Shown: in pieces, positions 32,665-44,874 of the stretch | How the letters are laid out: each line of letters begins with the position of its first letter | How positions within the stretch are numbered: the stretch's first letter is position 1 | Source of the DNA: Linum tenue | Lineage: Eukaryota; Streptophyta; Magnoliopsida; Malpighiales; Linaceae | Reading direction: 5' to 3' | Assembly: GCA_946122785.1 (NCBI GenBank) | Contig: CAMGYJ010000004.1 | Span: 16,080,150 to 16,144,149 of the forward strand | DNA: 64,000 bases | Position numbers and translations under genes: made by a program | The notes under the pieces: model-generated | Told to the model about the DNA's origin: nothing | Database searches by the model: none | What the model saw: only the letters and a program-made list of their open reading frames with translations

Positions 32665-34442
32665 ATCCCGATGTGATTCTTCTTCTGAAACGACGGCAGT
32701 AGGCGACTCTTGGTTGGTTGCCAAGAGGATGGCGGGAGAGGAGTAGTTTCTTTCCTACCCCTGTTTTCGGTTTGGGTATTTCTTGACCTCGACATTCTTT
32801 TCCGGAATTGAAGTGACAACAGGGAAACTTCATCCTTGCCACCCGGAAGGAACCCTTCATGTTACCCAGGTACCTCTTCGGCTCTTCCTTTCTCTTCTTT
32901 GCAAGTTGCTTGGTTATGGAAGGCGCCCTAATTTGAATGGTTCCATGGACATGATATGATTCTCTCGGCCTCAGTAAGTCAACGGATAGGAGCATACTCC
33001 AGTGTTCAGTTGGCCACAAGAGGCCGATGAGTCGGTAGCTTTCTCTGTAGTGGGCAAGCGGAGCATTCACCTTTCTGGGTACATTGCGACTGAAGAAAGA
33101 GATTATCTTCCTGATGGGTATGAGTCGTATCCTTCTGATTCGTGCATCATTAAAGCTTTGTTGTGGGACGAATCTGTGAAAGAAACCGTTTAGTGTCTGT
33201 CTGAGCATGTGTGCTGTTGTTGTTCGTCCATAATTTGATATCAGTGATACAAGAGAGGATATAGGGGATGCAGAATCAGATGATGAATCCAGTGAATTTG
33301 GTTGTCATGATGATGAGGATGCCAATTGTGATTTCAACATGTTCCATTCTTCTCCGGTCATAGATAGTGGAGGTATGGCTTTTCTTTTGGTTAACAAACC
33401 ACTTGGTTGACTGTGCTCCACCTTCAGAAGGGGGGAATTTGGACTTGTGGCGTGATTTTGACTTCCAATATAGTTGTGATTGAGGAGATAGAAGGTATGA
33501 ACTTTAATGTGTCTCTAATGTAACCTATACTTTCTTCCTTTTCCTCTGTAGCTAGAACAGGAAAAATGAATGTTGCCAATATTTTATGATCTCTGTGAAG
33601 GGAATTTGAGGTCGATGATGGAAGTGCACCCATCAAAAGTGCTTCTAAGAAGAACAAGAAGAAAAAGAACAAGAAACATGTTCCAGGGGTGACGTCAGAT
33701 AGAGCAAAGTCTTCCTTTGATTCTGATCAGAAGCAATCTGCTTCAGAGACTCTACCCTTAAGATGGACTGGTCATTGAGGATTTAGCTTATGGAAAACCA
33801 GATGGTGAAATAGATTCTCCCGAATATCTGGTACGCTTTTCTTAAACCAATCTATCTTTCCTAACACGCTAAAGACCAAGTTGTTGATTCTGGCAGTATT
33901 TTCTGGGATGGCCATGCCTTGGTCAACAGGTCTGGATTTACCATACCGGCAGACTACAGAAGGATGGCACGATTTTTATTATAACCATGGAATTGGATTT
34001 AGATTCCTGCTAGGTACCTCGAAATCTCTGATATATGGGACACAGTCATAAAAGGAATTGATATCGGTATGAAAGGTAGATCACTTCAAAGCTTATTGTT
34101 ATTTGATCACAAGCTCCTAGCTGGTTGAATCTCAAGTTGCTGTGCTCATGAGTTGTTTCTGAATCTCTCAGGCATGAGAATTGGGGACAAAAGAAGAATC
34201 ACGATCCCTCCTAAACTAAAACTGGGGTAAATCATAAATCCCTGCTTCTTGAATCTTGCTCGTTATCTTGAACAATGTTTGGACTTCTTTAAGTGATGCA
34301 TGCTGCTCTCGAAGCTGTGAGACAACTGACATTGTTTAATAATGTGGACTCTGTGTGCAGCTATGGACCTAAAGGTGCTGGAAACATGATACCGCCGAAC
34401 GCGTGTCTCGTATTCGATGTGGAGTTGATGGTTATCCCTTGA
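32665..34442 (+). pseudogene. FKBP43/53-like peptidyl-prolyl isomerase pseudogene
   Basis: Exon remnants match plant nucleolar FKBPs (nucleoplasmin-like N-terminus, acidic/basic linker, FKBP domain). N-terminus: FFSGIEVTTGKLHP and EGTLHVTQ, with ACA where the start ATG is expected. STDRSILQCSVGHK is followed by an out-of-frame EADESVAFSVVGKRSIHLSG, implying a short deletion. Linker exons: ESDDESSEFG and SASKKNKKKKNKKH. FKBP part: DGLVIEDLAYGKPDG, VIKGIDIGMKG, GDKRRITIPPKLKLG, YGPKGAGNMIPPNACLVFDV, stop TGA 34440-34442. The middle of the FKBP domain is diverged or lost. Lost start and frame break argue against function. The retroelement at 29451 sits in its 5' flank. Confidence 0.75.
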
Positions 34443-34620
34443 TCGAGATGGACAAATTGTTTTGGTCGTTCTCTCATAGCTGTCGATTTGGTATGGTGAG
34501 GATTCAGGGCGGCGGTTGATGGGATAGTTTCGTCTTCGTCCAGCTTTTGAGTTAGCTACAACTGTTTTTAATGAGTAAAGTGTAAAGATTAGGAACTACA
34601 TAACATAGATCTCGAGAACT

Positions 34621-35438
34621 AGGGATAGCAACAAAATCCGAACCCACGGGTACCCACCCGACCCAACCCGGTCAACGCGGGTAAAAACAGTGTTGACGGG
34701 TTTTGGGCCGGGTTCGGGTTTAAACCCGCTACACTATTCACCTGGTCGGGTTGAGTTTGGGTTTAGGTAAACCCGCCCCATGGGTACCTGACCATAGACA
34801 TATAATTATTTTCTCGGTATATTTTTTTTGATAAGGGTGATATAGGTTCATTTTGTTGCTATTAAGGTACTACTTAAGGGATTCGAACCTGGGACCTCCA
34901 GGTTCTAGGCTAGTGGTGTTACCACTAGGCCAAGCCCTTGTTCGTATTTTCTCGGTATATTTAATATTCTAAATAATATATCTTCCTTAAACAATTAATA
35001 TTCTTTATGTTTGTGGAGACATATATAATTTGTTGTTTCTAATTGTTTAGAATGAAGTTAATATTATGAAGTGGAGAGTGAAGAAACTTAGTTGACGAGT
35101 AAAAAGCTTTCAATTAATCTTATTGTTTATAGATGTTTATCTTTAATGTTGAACAATTTGTATTGATCATTTGCAGTTTGCTTGTATGCTCTAGATTGGT
35201 GTTTTTTGTATGAATAATTTGTATGAGAAAATTAATGTTAAACTTTTATTTTGAAAGAAACTTGTTATTGTAAATTTTTTACCATAAAAACCCACGGGTA
35301 CCTACGAACCCGGATACCCAACGGGTTGGGTTGAGTTTGAGTTTTTCAAACCCAACGGGTTTTACCCCAGGTTTTTTTGGCAGATAAACCCATGGGTTTG
35401 GGTTTGGGTTTAACAAAACCCGCCCCATTGCCATCCCT
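34621..35438. mobile_element. Non-autonomous hAT-type element
   Basis: 8-bp TSD cgagaact (34613-34620 and 35439-35446) and short terminal inverted repeats AGGGATAGCAA / TTGCCATCCCT. Both subterminal regions are dense in ACCCG, GGGTT and AACCC motifs, usual for hAT ends. 818 bp, no ORF. Carries a SINE at 34825-34944. Confidence 0.88.
34825..34944 (-). mobile_element. tRNA-derived SINE
   Basis: 18-bp TSD tattttctcggtatattt at 34807-34824 and 34945-34962. Minus strand: CGAACAAGGGCTTGGCC..., box A-like TGGCCTAGTGG, box B GGTTCGAATCC (plus 34879-34889), tail ATCACCCTTATCAAAAA. Pol III transcription is inferred from the boxes. Confidence 0.9.
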
Positions 35439-35446
35439 CGAGAACT

Positions 35447-36257
35447 TGGGTTTTAGATAACGAGAGACTGCCTCAAATCTTAGTTGGATTGGAGGAAAGA
35501 TTTTGTGGACAGGAAATCTTTCAATCTCAAAGTCTGCATGTTTTCGACATTCAAACATCACAGATTCCATATTACTCTCTTGTGGAAATGTTAGAAAAAG
35601 AATCAATGTATCCTTTAACAGAACGGTACGGATTGTAAAATTATATTGATAATATGCTTATATTATGATTTAACTATATCATACCGTTAAAATCTTTTAC
35701 CACCTTAGACTCGGATAAACAATTTTTTTGGTCGGATTGCCAATCCAGTCGTTGCATCATCGCACTACACTTTGTCATCTAGAAACACTAATATGATACA
35801 TCTCTCAACGAAAAATGGTAAATTACAAGTTTTGGTCACTAAATTTATTAAATTACTTCACGTTTGGTCACGTTTGGTCATTGAAAGTAATTCATTTAAT
35901 TCAGGATCTCTAAAGTTAATTCAACAATTCAAGTTTGATCACTGACTGTCCAACTTCGGTTATTTTGTCTAATATGCAATCAACCATCATAGTTAAGAGT
36001 TAAAATGCGTGACCATAATTTTGCACTTTGTGACCGTCCAACTCCGTTAATTTTGATCACTTGTATAACCATAAGAGTTGATTTTGAGCACTTGTACAAC
36101 CATAACTTTGCACTTTGTGACCATTATATCCAATTTAACGTCCCAAGTCTGGAAACATGCTACAAAAGGGGCAAGCAAAAGATGAAGAAAATTGGAGGGC
36201 TAGTACATAGAGCAATCAATCTATTGTGAAAGCTATATATGATCTGAAGACTGAAAT
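35447..36257. other. Non-coding spacer downstream of ALG10
   Basis: AT-rich, no gene. 35860-36125 repeats phrases such as gtttggtcac, tttgcactttgtgacc and cacttgtacaaccataa, perhaps an old MITE remnant. The ALG10 polyadenylation site should lie just below 36258; no clear signal chosen. Confidence 0.4.
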
Positions 36258-38711
36258 CTACCAAATAAACCTCTGGAGGCCAGGTTCATGACTCCATTGA
36301 AACGGACGGAACAAGAACATGGTCATTGTGAAAGCATTGATGGCGGTATACACGAGACCCATCAGCATCAAACTTCTGTAGCTGATGGAGGAGTGGAGCA
36401 TCAGGAAAAAGAATGGCAAGGTGTAGTATCTCAACTCGATTAGAGGAGCAGGAACAAGTACTGCTGCTGTCGCCAAGAAATATGCTAGAACCCATACTCT
36501 TGGTCGAACTTTCCCTGACAAATATACATAGAATAACAAAATGACGAACTCAGACCTGCTTGAGGGCAGAAGCAGAACATAAAGCAAGAACTGAGTTGGA
36601 AGCTAGAATAACCAACACCGACCTAGCGTCCTGAAGATTGAAAACCAGGAGTAGATGTAGAAAGGAACAAGAAAGTATTTCCCCAACTGGTGAGCGTTGA
36701 CAACCTTCCGCCAGAGGTAGAAGGTGTAGTGTCGGTTGTCAGCTAGAAGATACGGGTGAGCTATGCTGTAAAGAACAATCAAACTCTATCAGGCAGACGG
36801 CTATAGGACAGACTAGAAAGATAAAGGATTCAGCTTGGCATGCATATCACTCCGTTGAGAGTTTTTGCACTGCTTTTGCAGCTGGTACATGATTGACATG
36901 TATATAACTTAAGTCAAGAGTTTATTTCTAACTGTTACAAATAAGTATGGTATAACTTTTGTATCCATTTTGGGGCATACTATGTTCATCTGAAGCTAAC
37001 CTGAAAAGGTGCACAGAGAGGAACCCAGCTGCCAGAGCAATAAGCCATTGACAAAAACTTAGGGTACCCTTCTTCCAGGACCACCAGAACAGGGCTACAC
37101 AATGACTCAGTGAGAAATGCAAAGGAGCTGCAGCAAGAGCAGAGATTAGACTAAAATACATTAGTTGGGCAAAATGAGGAGACACAGTGTGAGCTTCTTT
37201 TGCACCTGCAAAAATAATGACACGAGTGAGCAAAAAATTTCCTGGAACCTAAAACAGAATTCATTATTAAATGAGTAGTACCAAGGACCACGCTGCCATT
37301 CCAACGGACAAAAGCAACAAAAGCCACCAATACCATGAGGAAAGGGGTGAAGGACAATAAAATCCTCCACTTCATTAGCCATGATTTCAAACAGATTGTT
37401 CGAATCTCGTCAAGGAAACCTTCAAATAATGAAGGAGGTGGTTAGTTGGCACATAAAATACTATTGCTCGAAAATCTAGTCGTGCAGAAGATAACCTGTG
37501 GAATTGATTATTACAGAGGCATTTCTAACAAGCACCGGAGTTTTATCACTCTCCACGGCATCATTGAACTTTCTTCTTCTTCTCATGTTTCCAGCTGTAG
37601 CGGCATGATAGTTCGAAACTACCTCAATGGTGTCATCTCCTGAGCTCAAGTCTACTATTTCAGTTTCCTTTATAAGGGGCGAGGTAATATCTATTACTCC
37701 ACTGCATGCAACAAAAACTACCCATACAATGTTTGTCTGTCGAGTGAAAACTGAAAACGCACCAAGCTGTCAAAACACCAAAGAGATGCTTACTTCAGAT
37801 GCATATATCATGAGCATCACTGAAGGAATGCAATTGTCGTACAACACACATATGACAGGGAACAGACAAATTTGAACAAAGTGCTGTTTACCAGGGCACT
37901 GAAGAAGTACTTCTTCTTTAAACAAGCAAGGTACATTGCCAGCACCATCGTAAGCGATGCAACATCTGTATAGTAAAGGAAAGTGAAGAACCAATGAAGA
38001 GGGTAGAGCGCCAGGACAACAGACAGAAATGTTGCTTTCCTTTCACCAAGAGCAGGTCTCACGCAGGTAATTATGTCATAGATAAGAACACTGCACAAAA
38101 CAGCCAACACAACGTTCGTGGACCGAAGGATTGAAACCGAGCACCACTCAAAGTACTGAGATGATACACCTTCCACAGCATACACGCCTGGAAAAAAAGA
38201 AGCAACATGCGCAAGTGAGAGATAGTACCTGCAAAATTTGTGCAAACCCATCAATCTTTCTGTCATCTTCAACTTGAACCAAATCAAGCAATGCAACAAA
38301 TTGCCCAACACGGCAACACCCCATAAATTTGCAACAAATGAGAAACACCAGAATTCACCAAAACTTCAAAATTCAAGAAGAGTTATTGAACTTACAAGCC
38401 AGGAGGGGTAGTTATCATCGGATCCCAACTCAAGAAATTGCCCTTGCAGTACTGCTGCGCCTGTGGTATGTGGAATATCTCATCCTGCGCCGAGAAAGCA
38501 AAATGAGGGCTCTTTAGAGACGGTGAGATAATCGCAATTTGGCTGCCGAAAGAACGAGCTTTTTGTAAAAGAAAGGTCGGAGATCGGCTTATTCATTTTA
38601 TAGCTTCGCTTTCCATTTTACCATGTAAGGCGCGGTCACGATCCGATTGACGACGATGGATACTGGAATCGCCCATGAGCTCACTATCAACGCTACTGCT
38701 AATTTCCCCAT
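36258..38711 (-). CDS. ALG10: ALG10-type alpha-1,2-glucosyltransferase, 8 exons, intact
   Basis: Adds the terminal glucose to the dolichol-linked oligosaccharide in the ER membrane, needed for efficient N-glycosylation. Exons (minus): 38711-38622, 38484-38396, 38228-37892, 37766-37496, 37419-37282, 37205-37001, 36765-36623, 36514-36258. All introns are GT-AG, every phase fits, and the total is 1530 bp: 509 codons plus stop, about the length expected for plant ALG10. Landmarks: [121 protein letters not shown]-terminal [16 protein letters not shown]. Multiple hydrophobic segments match a polytopic membrane protein. No stops or shifts found in the model; it looks functional. Confidence 0.95.
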
Positions 38712-39177
38712 CTATTGAACCCTTCGCTGCTCTTACACTAAAGGAGGAGCGACATCCCAAAAAAGGCAACGAGGGATTGTTCTAAGCTCCGGGGAGCGAA
38801 AATTGTAAACTTTTCATCCTTCAAGATCCAACTCTCGATTGGGTAGAAAAGAATTGATCAAACTCTCGTCAACCCAGTGCGTGGAATCTGGATGGGGTGC
38901 GTTCTGAATTCGATAGCCAAGAGCCAACTAACCACTGGTCTTGGGTATCGCCGTATCGGCTGGGCCTGTCTTTCAGAACTGCAAGTCGGGGTTCCTAATA
39001 TTTTAATTTTGTACTCTTGGTTTATTAACCTCATTTTATTATTTCTTATTCATATATTTATTCTTCATTTAAAATACGAAAAATCATGATCAATACCGTA
39101 GTGGTAATTCTTGTTAGGTTTGTTTCAAAGTCGTAACTCAATTACAATATCACAAATCCAAATACTTCGTTATATAT
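38712..39177. promoter_or_regulatory. Presumed ALG10 5' UTR and promoter
   Basis: Directly upstream of the ALG10 start on the minus strand and ends at the hAT-like terminus at 39178. No decisive promoter element chosen. Confidence 0.4.
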
Positions 39178-39403
39178 AGGGCTGGGAAACGTTGCGATCT
39201 GTCCAGACCATATAAACATCTGTGGTCCAGATCGAGAGGGTAGAAACAGAGACCATGGAGCAGACCATAAACTATACGGTCCAGACCATACCACGCCTGT
39301 GCGGTGCGGTCCAGTACGGTCTGGACCAAGTGGACCATGTGTCAACAAAACGTGTATTATCCAATGCTAAATATTAGCTAGTAACTAAAAGAAACACATT
39401 AAC

Positions 39404-39565
39404 CTTTTTTTTTTATGAGGATGATGAACTTTTATTAAAGAAAGGGAAAGGGGAAAGGATATACAGAGGGAAGTAACACTTCACAAGCAGTGAAGATGTG
39501 CGAAGTTCAGGACCGAGCAAGGTCAAAGAAAAGAAAACAAGACAAACATACATAAACAAGGAACT
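39404..39565 (-). mobile_element. 3' end of the L1-type LINE
   Basis: Plus strand starts with a T run (39405-39414, the poly-A tail of a minus-strand insertion). Minus strand reads TTTAATAAAAGTTCATCATC then CTCAT and A's, a typical plant L1 3' end. Continues from the LINE body at 47243 across the nested LTR elements. Confidence 0.7.
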
Positions 39566-40892
39566 TGACTCTTCTACCGTCACTCTAGAAAATGGCCAAG
39601 TGCAACCACCTCCTAAAGCGTAGTATAGCGGGTTTGGGTTTTAATGTCAACCGGGTCCTAAGTGTGATGACTACTCCGTGAATTCTTATTATTTAGCAGT
39701 GAAAGTGTAGTGAAGGTCCAAACAAGCAAACAAGCAAAGCAGTTAAAGGTTGTTTTCAAGATTGAGAGAGGTCACCCGGATATGGTTCCCCCTGGATTGC
39801 AGTTAAGCCGGATTGTAATTTACCAAGTTCAAGTTCAATGATAGTTATACTACGGGAGGTTCTTAAACAGTCTGCAGTCTCGACTAAAGGTCTCCAGGCC
39901 CTCTCAATCTGAGTCCCCAGCGGGCGACTAATCTCCACCGGAGTAAACAGATTGAGGCCCTAACAAACCAAACCTCAACTACCGAAGTAAATTCGGTACA
40001 GAATAGTGAATTGACTCCTCGACTAAAGTCGTCAATTCACTACCTTCAATCAATGGTGCTCTATCAACCTAGCCCGATATTCTCTTTCTAGGTTAAAGCA
40101 GAAACAACAGGAATTTGATCAGGATTCATGTCATTCAAGAAATCAAACCTCAATTAAATATAATCAAATCACTGAATTCGTACTTGGGTTCATACAATCA
40201 TACCTAACATACAAATTTATGGTTCTTCATACCCAGGTGAATAAGAAAGTTACTCCATAGAGAGAGATGGGAAATCTAACTCAGATGCGGAAACCATACT
40301 GTGAAGGATGAAATTCTGCTTCTGGCAATCAATCGGCACTTCTCCAAGCTCAAGCCGGGCTCCAATGGTGATGGAGATCGATCAAAGACACTTGAAGAAT
40401 CAGGTTCGTCACTTTCTCTCTGTAGGTATACGCTTTTTCTCTCTAAAACTCAGAACCCTTCACTTTTGCCCTTCTTTTCCCTTAAGAAGCTGTCAATCGC
40501 GATCCCCGGTCTGAATACCCGGTCGGGTATTTTAGGTGGAGACCCGTGATTCTTAAAACGCACCATCGAGGACAGGGGGTTAATCCCCAGTCAATATCAA
40601 GAATATCCGACCAGGCCCCCTTCTGCTTCTCAGACGCCCAAAAGTCCTTTTCCCCGGTCTGCTCCGATTAATACCCGGCCGGGTATTTTTGCTCATGGCC
40701 GGGTATTTTGCTCCTCCAGCACACTTCAACTCAAACGTGCTCCTTTCACCCGAAACTCGTTTCTTCGCCTCGATGTCAACACCAAGCCCTGAAATATTAT
40801 ATAAACGCAAACCTAGCGTGAAATCGGCTTAAAACACAAGAATCAATATCTCAAACGACTCAAGAATAGGGGTAAAAACATGTGCAATCAAT
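39566..40892 (-). mobile_element. Athila-type (A1 family) solo LTR, slightly truncated
   Basis: Plus strand TGACTCTTCTACCGTCACTC at 39566 matches the reverse complement of the A1 LTR end. The other end reads catgtgcaatcaatg and lacks the last 8 bp of the LTR terminus. A1-type palindromes (ACCCGGCCGGGTATTTT) occur at 40505-40715. No clean TSD. Confidence 0.75.
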
Positions 40893-40971
40893 GAGCGCAA
40901 GCAATGAGCGCAAAGCATCGCATCCAGCGAGAGCACCAAAACAAAGCAGACTGACACTGGCAGGAAAGCAC
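40893..40971 (-). mobile_element. LINE 3' UTR piece between two nested LTR insertions
   Basis: 79 bp between the Athila-type solo LTR and element B. It joins to 47243 when B and one TSD copy (agcac) are removed. Contains a short direct repeat aatgagcgcaa (40887-40912). Confidence 0.5.
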
Positions 40972-41795
40972 TGATGAGGTCATCAAATCCAAACACACTC
41001 AAGTTGAAGAGCCAATGACTCGAGCTAGGGCTAAGGCATTTCGGGATCAAATTGCAAGTTATTTGGCTAAGGAGTTGGAGGGCTTAAGCTTGGATTTGCT
41101 AGAAGGGAAGTCCATCACACTATTGAGCTATGTTGATCACGAGATTGGGCTCAAAGGGAGGGAAGGAGGGTCGGCCATGGAGAAGGAGTCTCAAGGAGTG
41201 AATGGAATCAACAATGGATAAAGATCATGGTGTGAACACAAGGTGTGAAAGGAATTTCAAGAGTGAACACAAAGGGGGGGGGGGGGATTTGAAGGCTAGG
41301 TTCAAGGGTAGTTGTTGACTTAGTCTTTTCCTTGTTTGTTAAGGTTTTTGTTTTCCTTTTACAAGTAGGATTTGTTTTTCCTTAGTTGTTTTGTGTTTAG
41401 ATTCGTGGGTCTATAAATAGGAGTCTAACCAATGTATTTTTCATTCAAGTTTCAGCAATCAAATACAAGTGTTTACAAGTTCAAGTGAACGTTTTGCTTA
41501 TTCGCTCCTTTGAGGATTCGGGAGGTTTGAGTGGTCTCTTATCAACTAGAGAACGCGTCTAGTTGTGGCGAGCATCGACTATATCGGTTGGCCTTATCCA
41601 CAGGTTCGAGATTGTTTGGTTGATTTAATATACCAACTGGCCCTTCTCACGAGTTAGGAACTGTTTGATCGATTTCCCGACTATCATCTATTTTCCTGTT
41701 AAAGAAGAAAGAAGAAAACCCCAAAAGAGTTCGACATTGCGCAATTCTGATTTTTGGTCCAAGTTTGGGTGGATTCTCGAATTAGGATCATATCA
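40972..41795 (+). repeat. 5' LTR of element B
   Basis: 824 bp. Its first ~250 bp contain the pol-tail reading frame (MTRARAKAFRDQIASYLAKE, 41015-41221) also found in the 3' LTR. A 13-base G run at about 41274-41286. ctataaata-type promoter sequence near 41410 (gtctataaatagg), so transcription probably starts shortly after. Confidence 0.88.
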
Positions 41796-41797
41796 AG

Positions 41798-41815
41798 TGG
41801 TATCAAGAGCCCGGT
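41798..41815 (+). promoter_or_regulatory. Primer-binding site of element B
   Basis: TGGTATCAAGAGCCCGG, two bases after the 5' LTR, resembles the initiator-Met tRNA PBS (TGGTATCAGAGC) with one extra A. Confidence 0.75.
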
Positions 41816-41958
41816 TCAAACGCAGCGGAGAAGACAAAGATTCTTGGAAGTCTTGAACGTCAAGAAAGCAAATCTTGAACGCTCTTGAGAGTTTCTTGTG
41901 TGGCAAGGAAGGTATCTTGAAGACAAAGCATTCGTGGGGTCTTCTTTAGCAAGAAACC

Positions 41959-43089
41959 ATGGCGGAACAAGCACAAGATGTGGTGGCACAACTTCAACAA
42001 CTCGCTGCACAACTAGCTACGGTACTTCAAGAACAAAGGGAGACAAGGGCACAAGTTGAGGCATTGCAAAGACGTGATCAAGAGCAGCCTCAACCACGAG
42101 AACAAGAGCCACCCCAAGGCGAGTTTGCAAACCCTAGCCCTAGGGAACGATGAGAAGAAAGGAGAGTTGTTCGAGCTGTTCAACGTCCAATGTTTGAGAA
42201 TGTTCATCGACATAGGCATTGGGAGGGCATCGTGGTGCAAGGAGGGACTTCCCCTTCTATGACGAGGAAGGGTATGAAGAATACGAGTATGATGGAGGTG
42301 CTTACCGAGATGATGATGATCTACGAGGATTGAAGATAACCGAACCATCTTTCAAAGGGACAATTGATCCAGAAGCTTATCTCGATTGGGAACGCAAGAT
42401 GGAGCTGATTTTTTATAATCAAAACTACTCGGAGAAGAGGAAGGTGGCGATGGCTACCATTGAGTTTACGGATTATGCCCTAGCATGGTGGGAACAATTG
42501 AGCACGAAGAGATAGGCGCAGGCCTATTGAAACATGGGATGAGTTGAAGGCAATCATGAGAGATCGATTTGTTCCAGCCTATCATCAACGGGAAATGCAC
42601 CAAGCATTACAACTTCTTCGACAAGGCAACAAGAGTGTTGAGGATTACTATCGAGAGATGGAGTTGTTAATGATTCTAGCTGATGTTCGTGAAGATAGGG
42701 AAGCTACCATAGCTCAATTTCTACATGGCCTTAATCGAGAGATTCGTAATGTCGTGGAAATTCAACAATTTGTGGAGGTAGAAGACTTGGTGGCTATTTG
42801 CAGCAAGGTGGAGAGGCAACAAAAGAATAGGAGGTTTCTATCCTCTACAAGTACTACAAGGCCTACACTAGCACCTACAACAAACCCTAGGCCGAGTGTT
42901 CCTACAAGAGAAGCACCAAAACTCGGGCCAAAGGTGGAGACTCCAAACCCCAGCACCAAACAATGTTCATCTTCAGGTAGAATTCAATGTTTCAAGTGCC
43001 ATAGACGAGGGCATATGGCAAACCAATGCCCAAACAAAAGAGCATTGATCTTATTGGAGAATGGTGAATATGTGTCCGATGGTGAGTAA
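41959..43089 (+). pseudogene. Element B gag, frameshifted
   Basis: Starts MAEQAQDVVAQLQQLAAQLA (coiled-coil-like). The capsid part is in two pieces: FKGTIDPEAYLDWERKMELI (42340-42400) and FVPAYHQREMHQALQLLRQ (42565-42625), with NKSVEDYYREMELLM. Zinc knuckle CFKCHRRGHMANQC at about 42990-43031. Frame changes near 42150 and 42515-42540; stop at 43087-43089. Confidence 0.85.
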
Positions 43090-43250
43090 GAAGAAGCACT
43101 AGAAGAGAAGGGTACATCAGATTCTGAGGTAGATGAGGCCCTTGAGATGGAGACACCCCCAGGCAGATTATGTGTAGCTCGAAGGGTATTGAGCATCCAA
43201 CCAAAGGAGGAGCTTGAGAAACGGGAGAACCTCTTCCATACAGGTGTGTA

Positions 43251-43520
43251 GTGGATGGGAAGACCCTTTTGGTTGTGATTGATGGAGGGAGCTGCACCAA
43301 TGTGGTTAGTGCTAGTTGTGTGAAGAAGTTGGGGTTGAAAACAACGATTCATCCAAAACCCTACACTCTTCAATGGCTCAATGAATATGGGTCAATCAAA
43401 GTGGCTAAACAAGACTTATTGAAGTTCTCCATTGACAAATACAAGTATGAAGTAACGTGTGATGTGGTGCCAATGCAAGCGGCTCATGTTCTCTTTGGGA
43501 GGTCGTGGCAGTTTGATTGA
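43251..43520 (+). pseudogene. Element B protease
   Basis: Aspartic protease core with LLVVIDGGSCTNVVSASCV (active site DGGS, a common variant in this clade) and HVLFGRSWQFD. Ends at a stop 43518-43520; the following linker to RT is out of frame. Confidence 0.75.
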
Positions 43521-44874
43521 AGTGCTCAACATGACGGCGTCACCAATAAATACACGTTAAAGCACCAAGGTAAGAAGATAGTATTGAAGCCTCTATCTCC
43601 TAGAGAAGTGTATGAATCAATTACAAAAGCAACAAATTCGAGAGGAAGAGAAGAAGGCTCAATCCGCAAGGGGTGCAAAGAAGGGTTCGAGTAGCTTGGA
43701 GTCCAAGGCATTGATGCTAGCTCGACAAGGAGACATGAAGCAAGCCCTCTATGACCGAGTTCCTATGATTATTGTCCTATACAAGGGATTGCTACTCAAC
43801 CAAGAGCTGATTCAAGAGGTACCACCTAGGGCACGAGTGGTACTAGAAGAGTTTGAGGATGTCTTTCCGAAGAAGCACCAAAGGGATTACCTCCAATCCG
43901 CGGGATAGAGCATCAAATTGACTTCGTTCATGGGGCTACCATTCCAAACAAGACAGCCTATAGGACGAATCCAGAGGAGACAAAGGAGTTGCAAAGGCAA
44001 ATTGATGAGCTTATGGAGAAAGGACATGTTCGTGAAAGCATGAGTCCTTGTGCGGTTCCTGTCATCCTCGTGCCTAAGAATGACCACATGGAGGATGTGT
44101 GTTGACTGCCGAGCAGTCTACCAAATAACCGTTAAGTATTGTCATCCTATTCCTCGATTAGATGACATGCTAGATGAGTTACATGGGTCTAGCATGTTCT
44201 CAAAGATTGATCTAAGGTCTGGTTATCACCAAATTCACATGAAGGAAGGAGACGAGTGGAAGACTGCATTCAAAACAAAGCATGGTCTCTATGAATGGAT
44301 GGTGATGCCATTCGGCTTAACAAATGCTCCAAGTACGTTTATGAGACTGATGAATCATGTGTTGAGAGCATTCATTGGAAAATTCGTGGTGGTCTACTTT
44401 GATGACATTCTGATCTACTCAAAGAGCATGGAAGAGCACCTTGAGCACTTGAGGGACGTGTTGAAGACTTTGAGGAAGGAGCAACTCTATGCCAACCTCA
44501 AGAAGTGTACATTTTTCACCTCAAGCGTGGTGTTTCTGGGTTTTTTCGTGAGTGCTAATGGAGTTGAAGTCGATGAAGAGAAAGTAAAAGCGATTCAAGC
44601 ATGGCCTACTCCTACCAACATGAGTGAAGTAAGAAGCTTTCATGGATTGGCTGGCTTTTATCGATGATTTGTGCCCAACTTCAGCACCATTGTGGCACCA
44701 TTAACTTCAATTATCAAGAAGAATGTGTCATTTTATAGGGGAGAAGAGCAAGAGAAGGCATTCGAGCTCCTCAAGTACAAGCTTACTCATGCTCCTATTC
44801 TGATGCTACCGGATTTTAACAAGACGTTTGAAGTGGAGTGTGATGCATCAGGATGGGAATTGGCGTTGTATTGA
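43521..44874 (+). pseudogene. Element B reverse transcriptase
   Basis: Linker (43612-43908) then [55 protein letters not shown], catalytic [10 protein letters not shown] (about 44392-44421), [30 protein letters not shown]. Stop at 44665-44667, then [18 protein letters not shown] to 44874. Shifts at about 43908 and 44860. Confidence 0.88.

Noticed and set aside
33424..33672. Minus-strand frame MFFFFLFFLEALLMG
   Set aside because: Antisense of the lysine-rich linker exon of the FKBP pseudogene.
34825..34944. Possible tRNA gene (box A and box B sequences)
   Set aside because: No complete cloverleaf, an A-rich tail and an 18-bp target duplication: it is a tRNA-derived SINE.
37446..37875. Plus-strand frames across ALG10
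   Set aside because: Antisense to supported ALG10 exon 4 and its introns.
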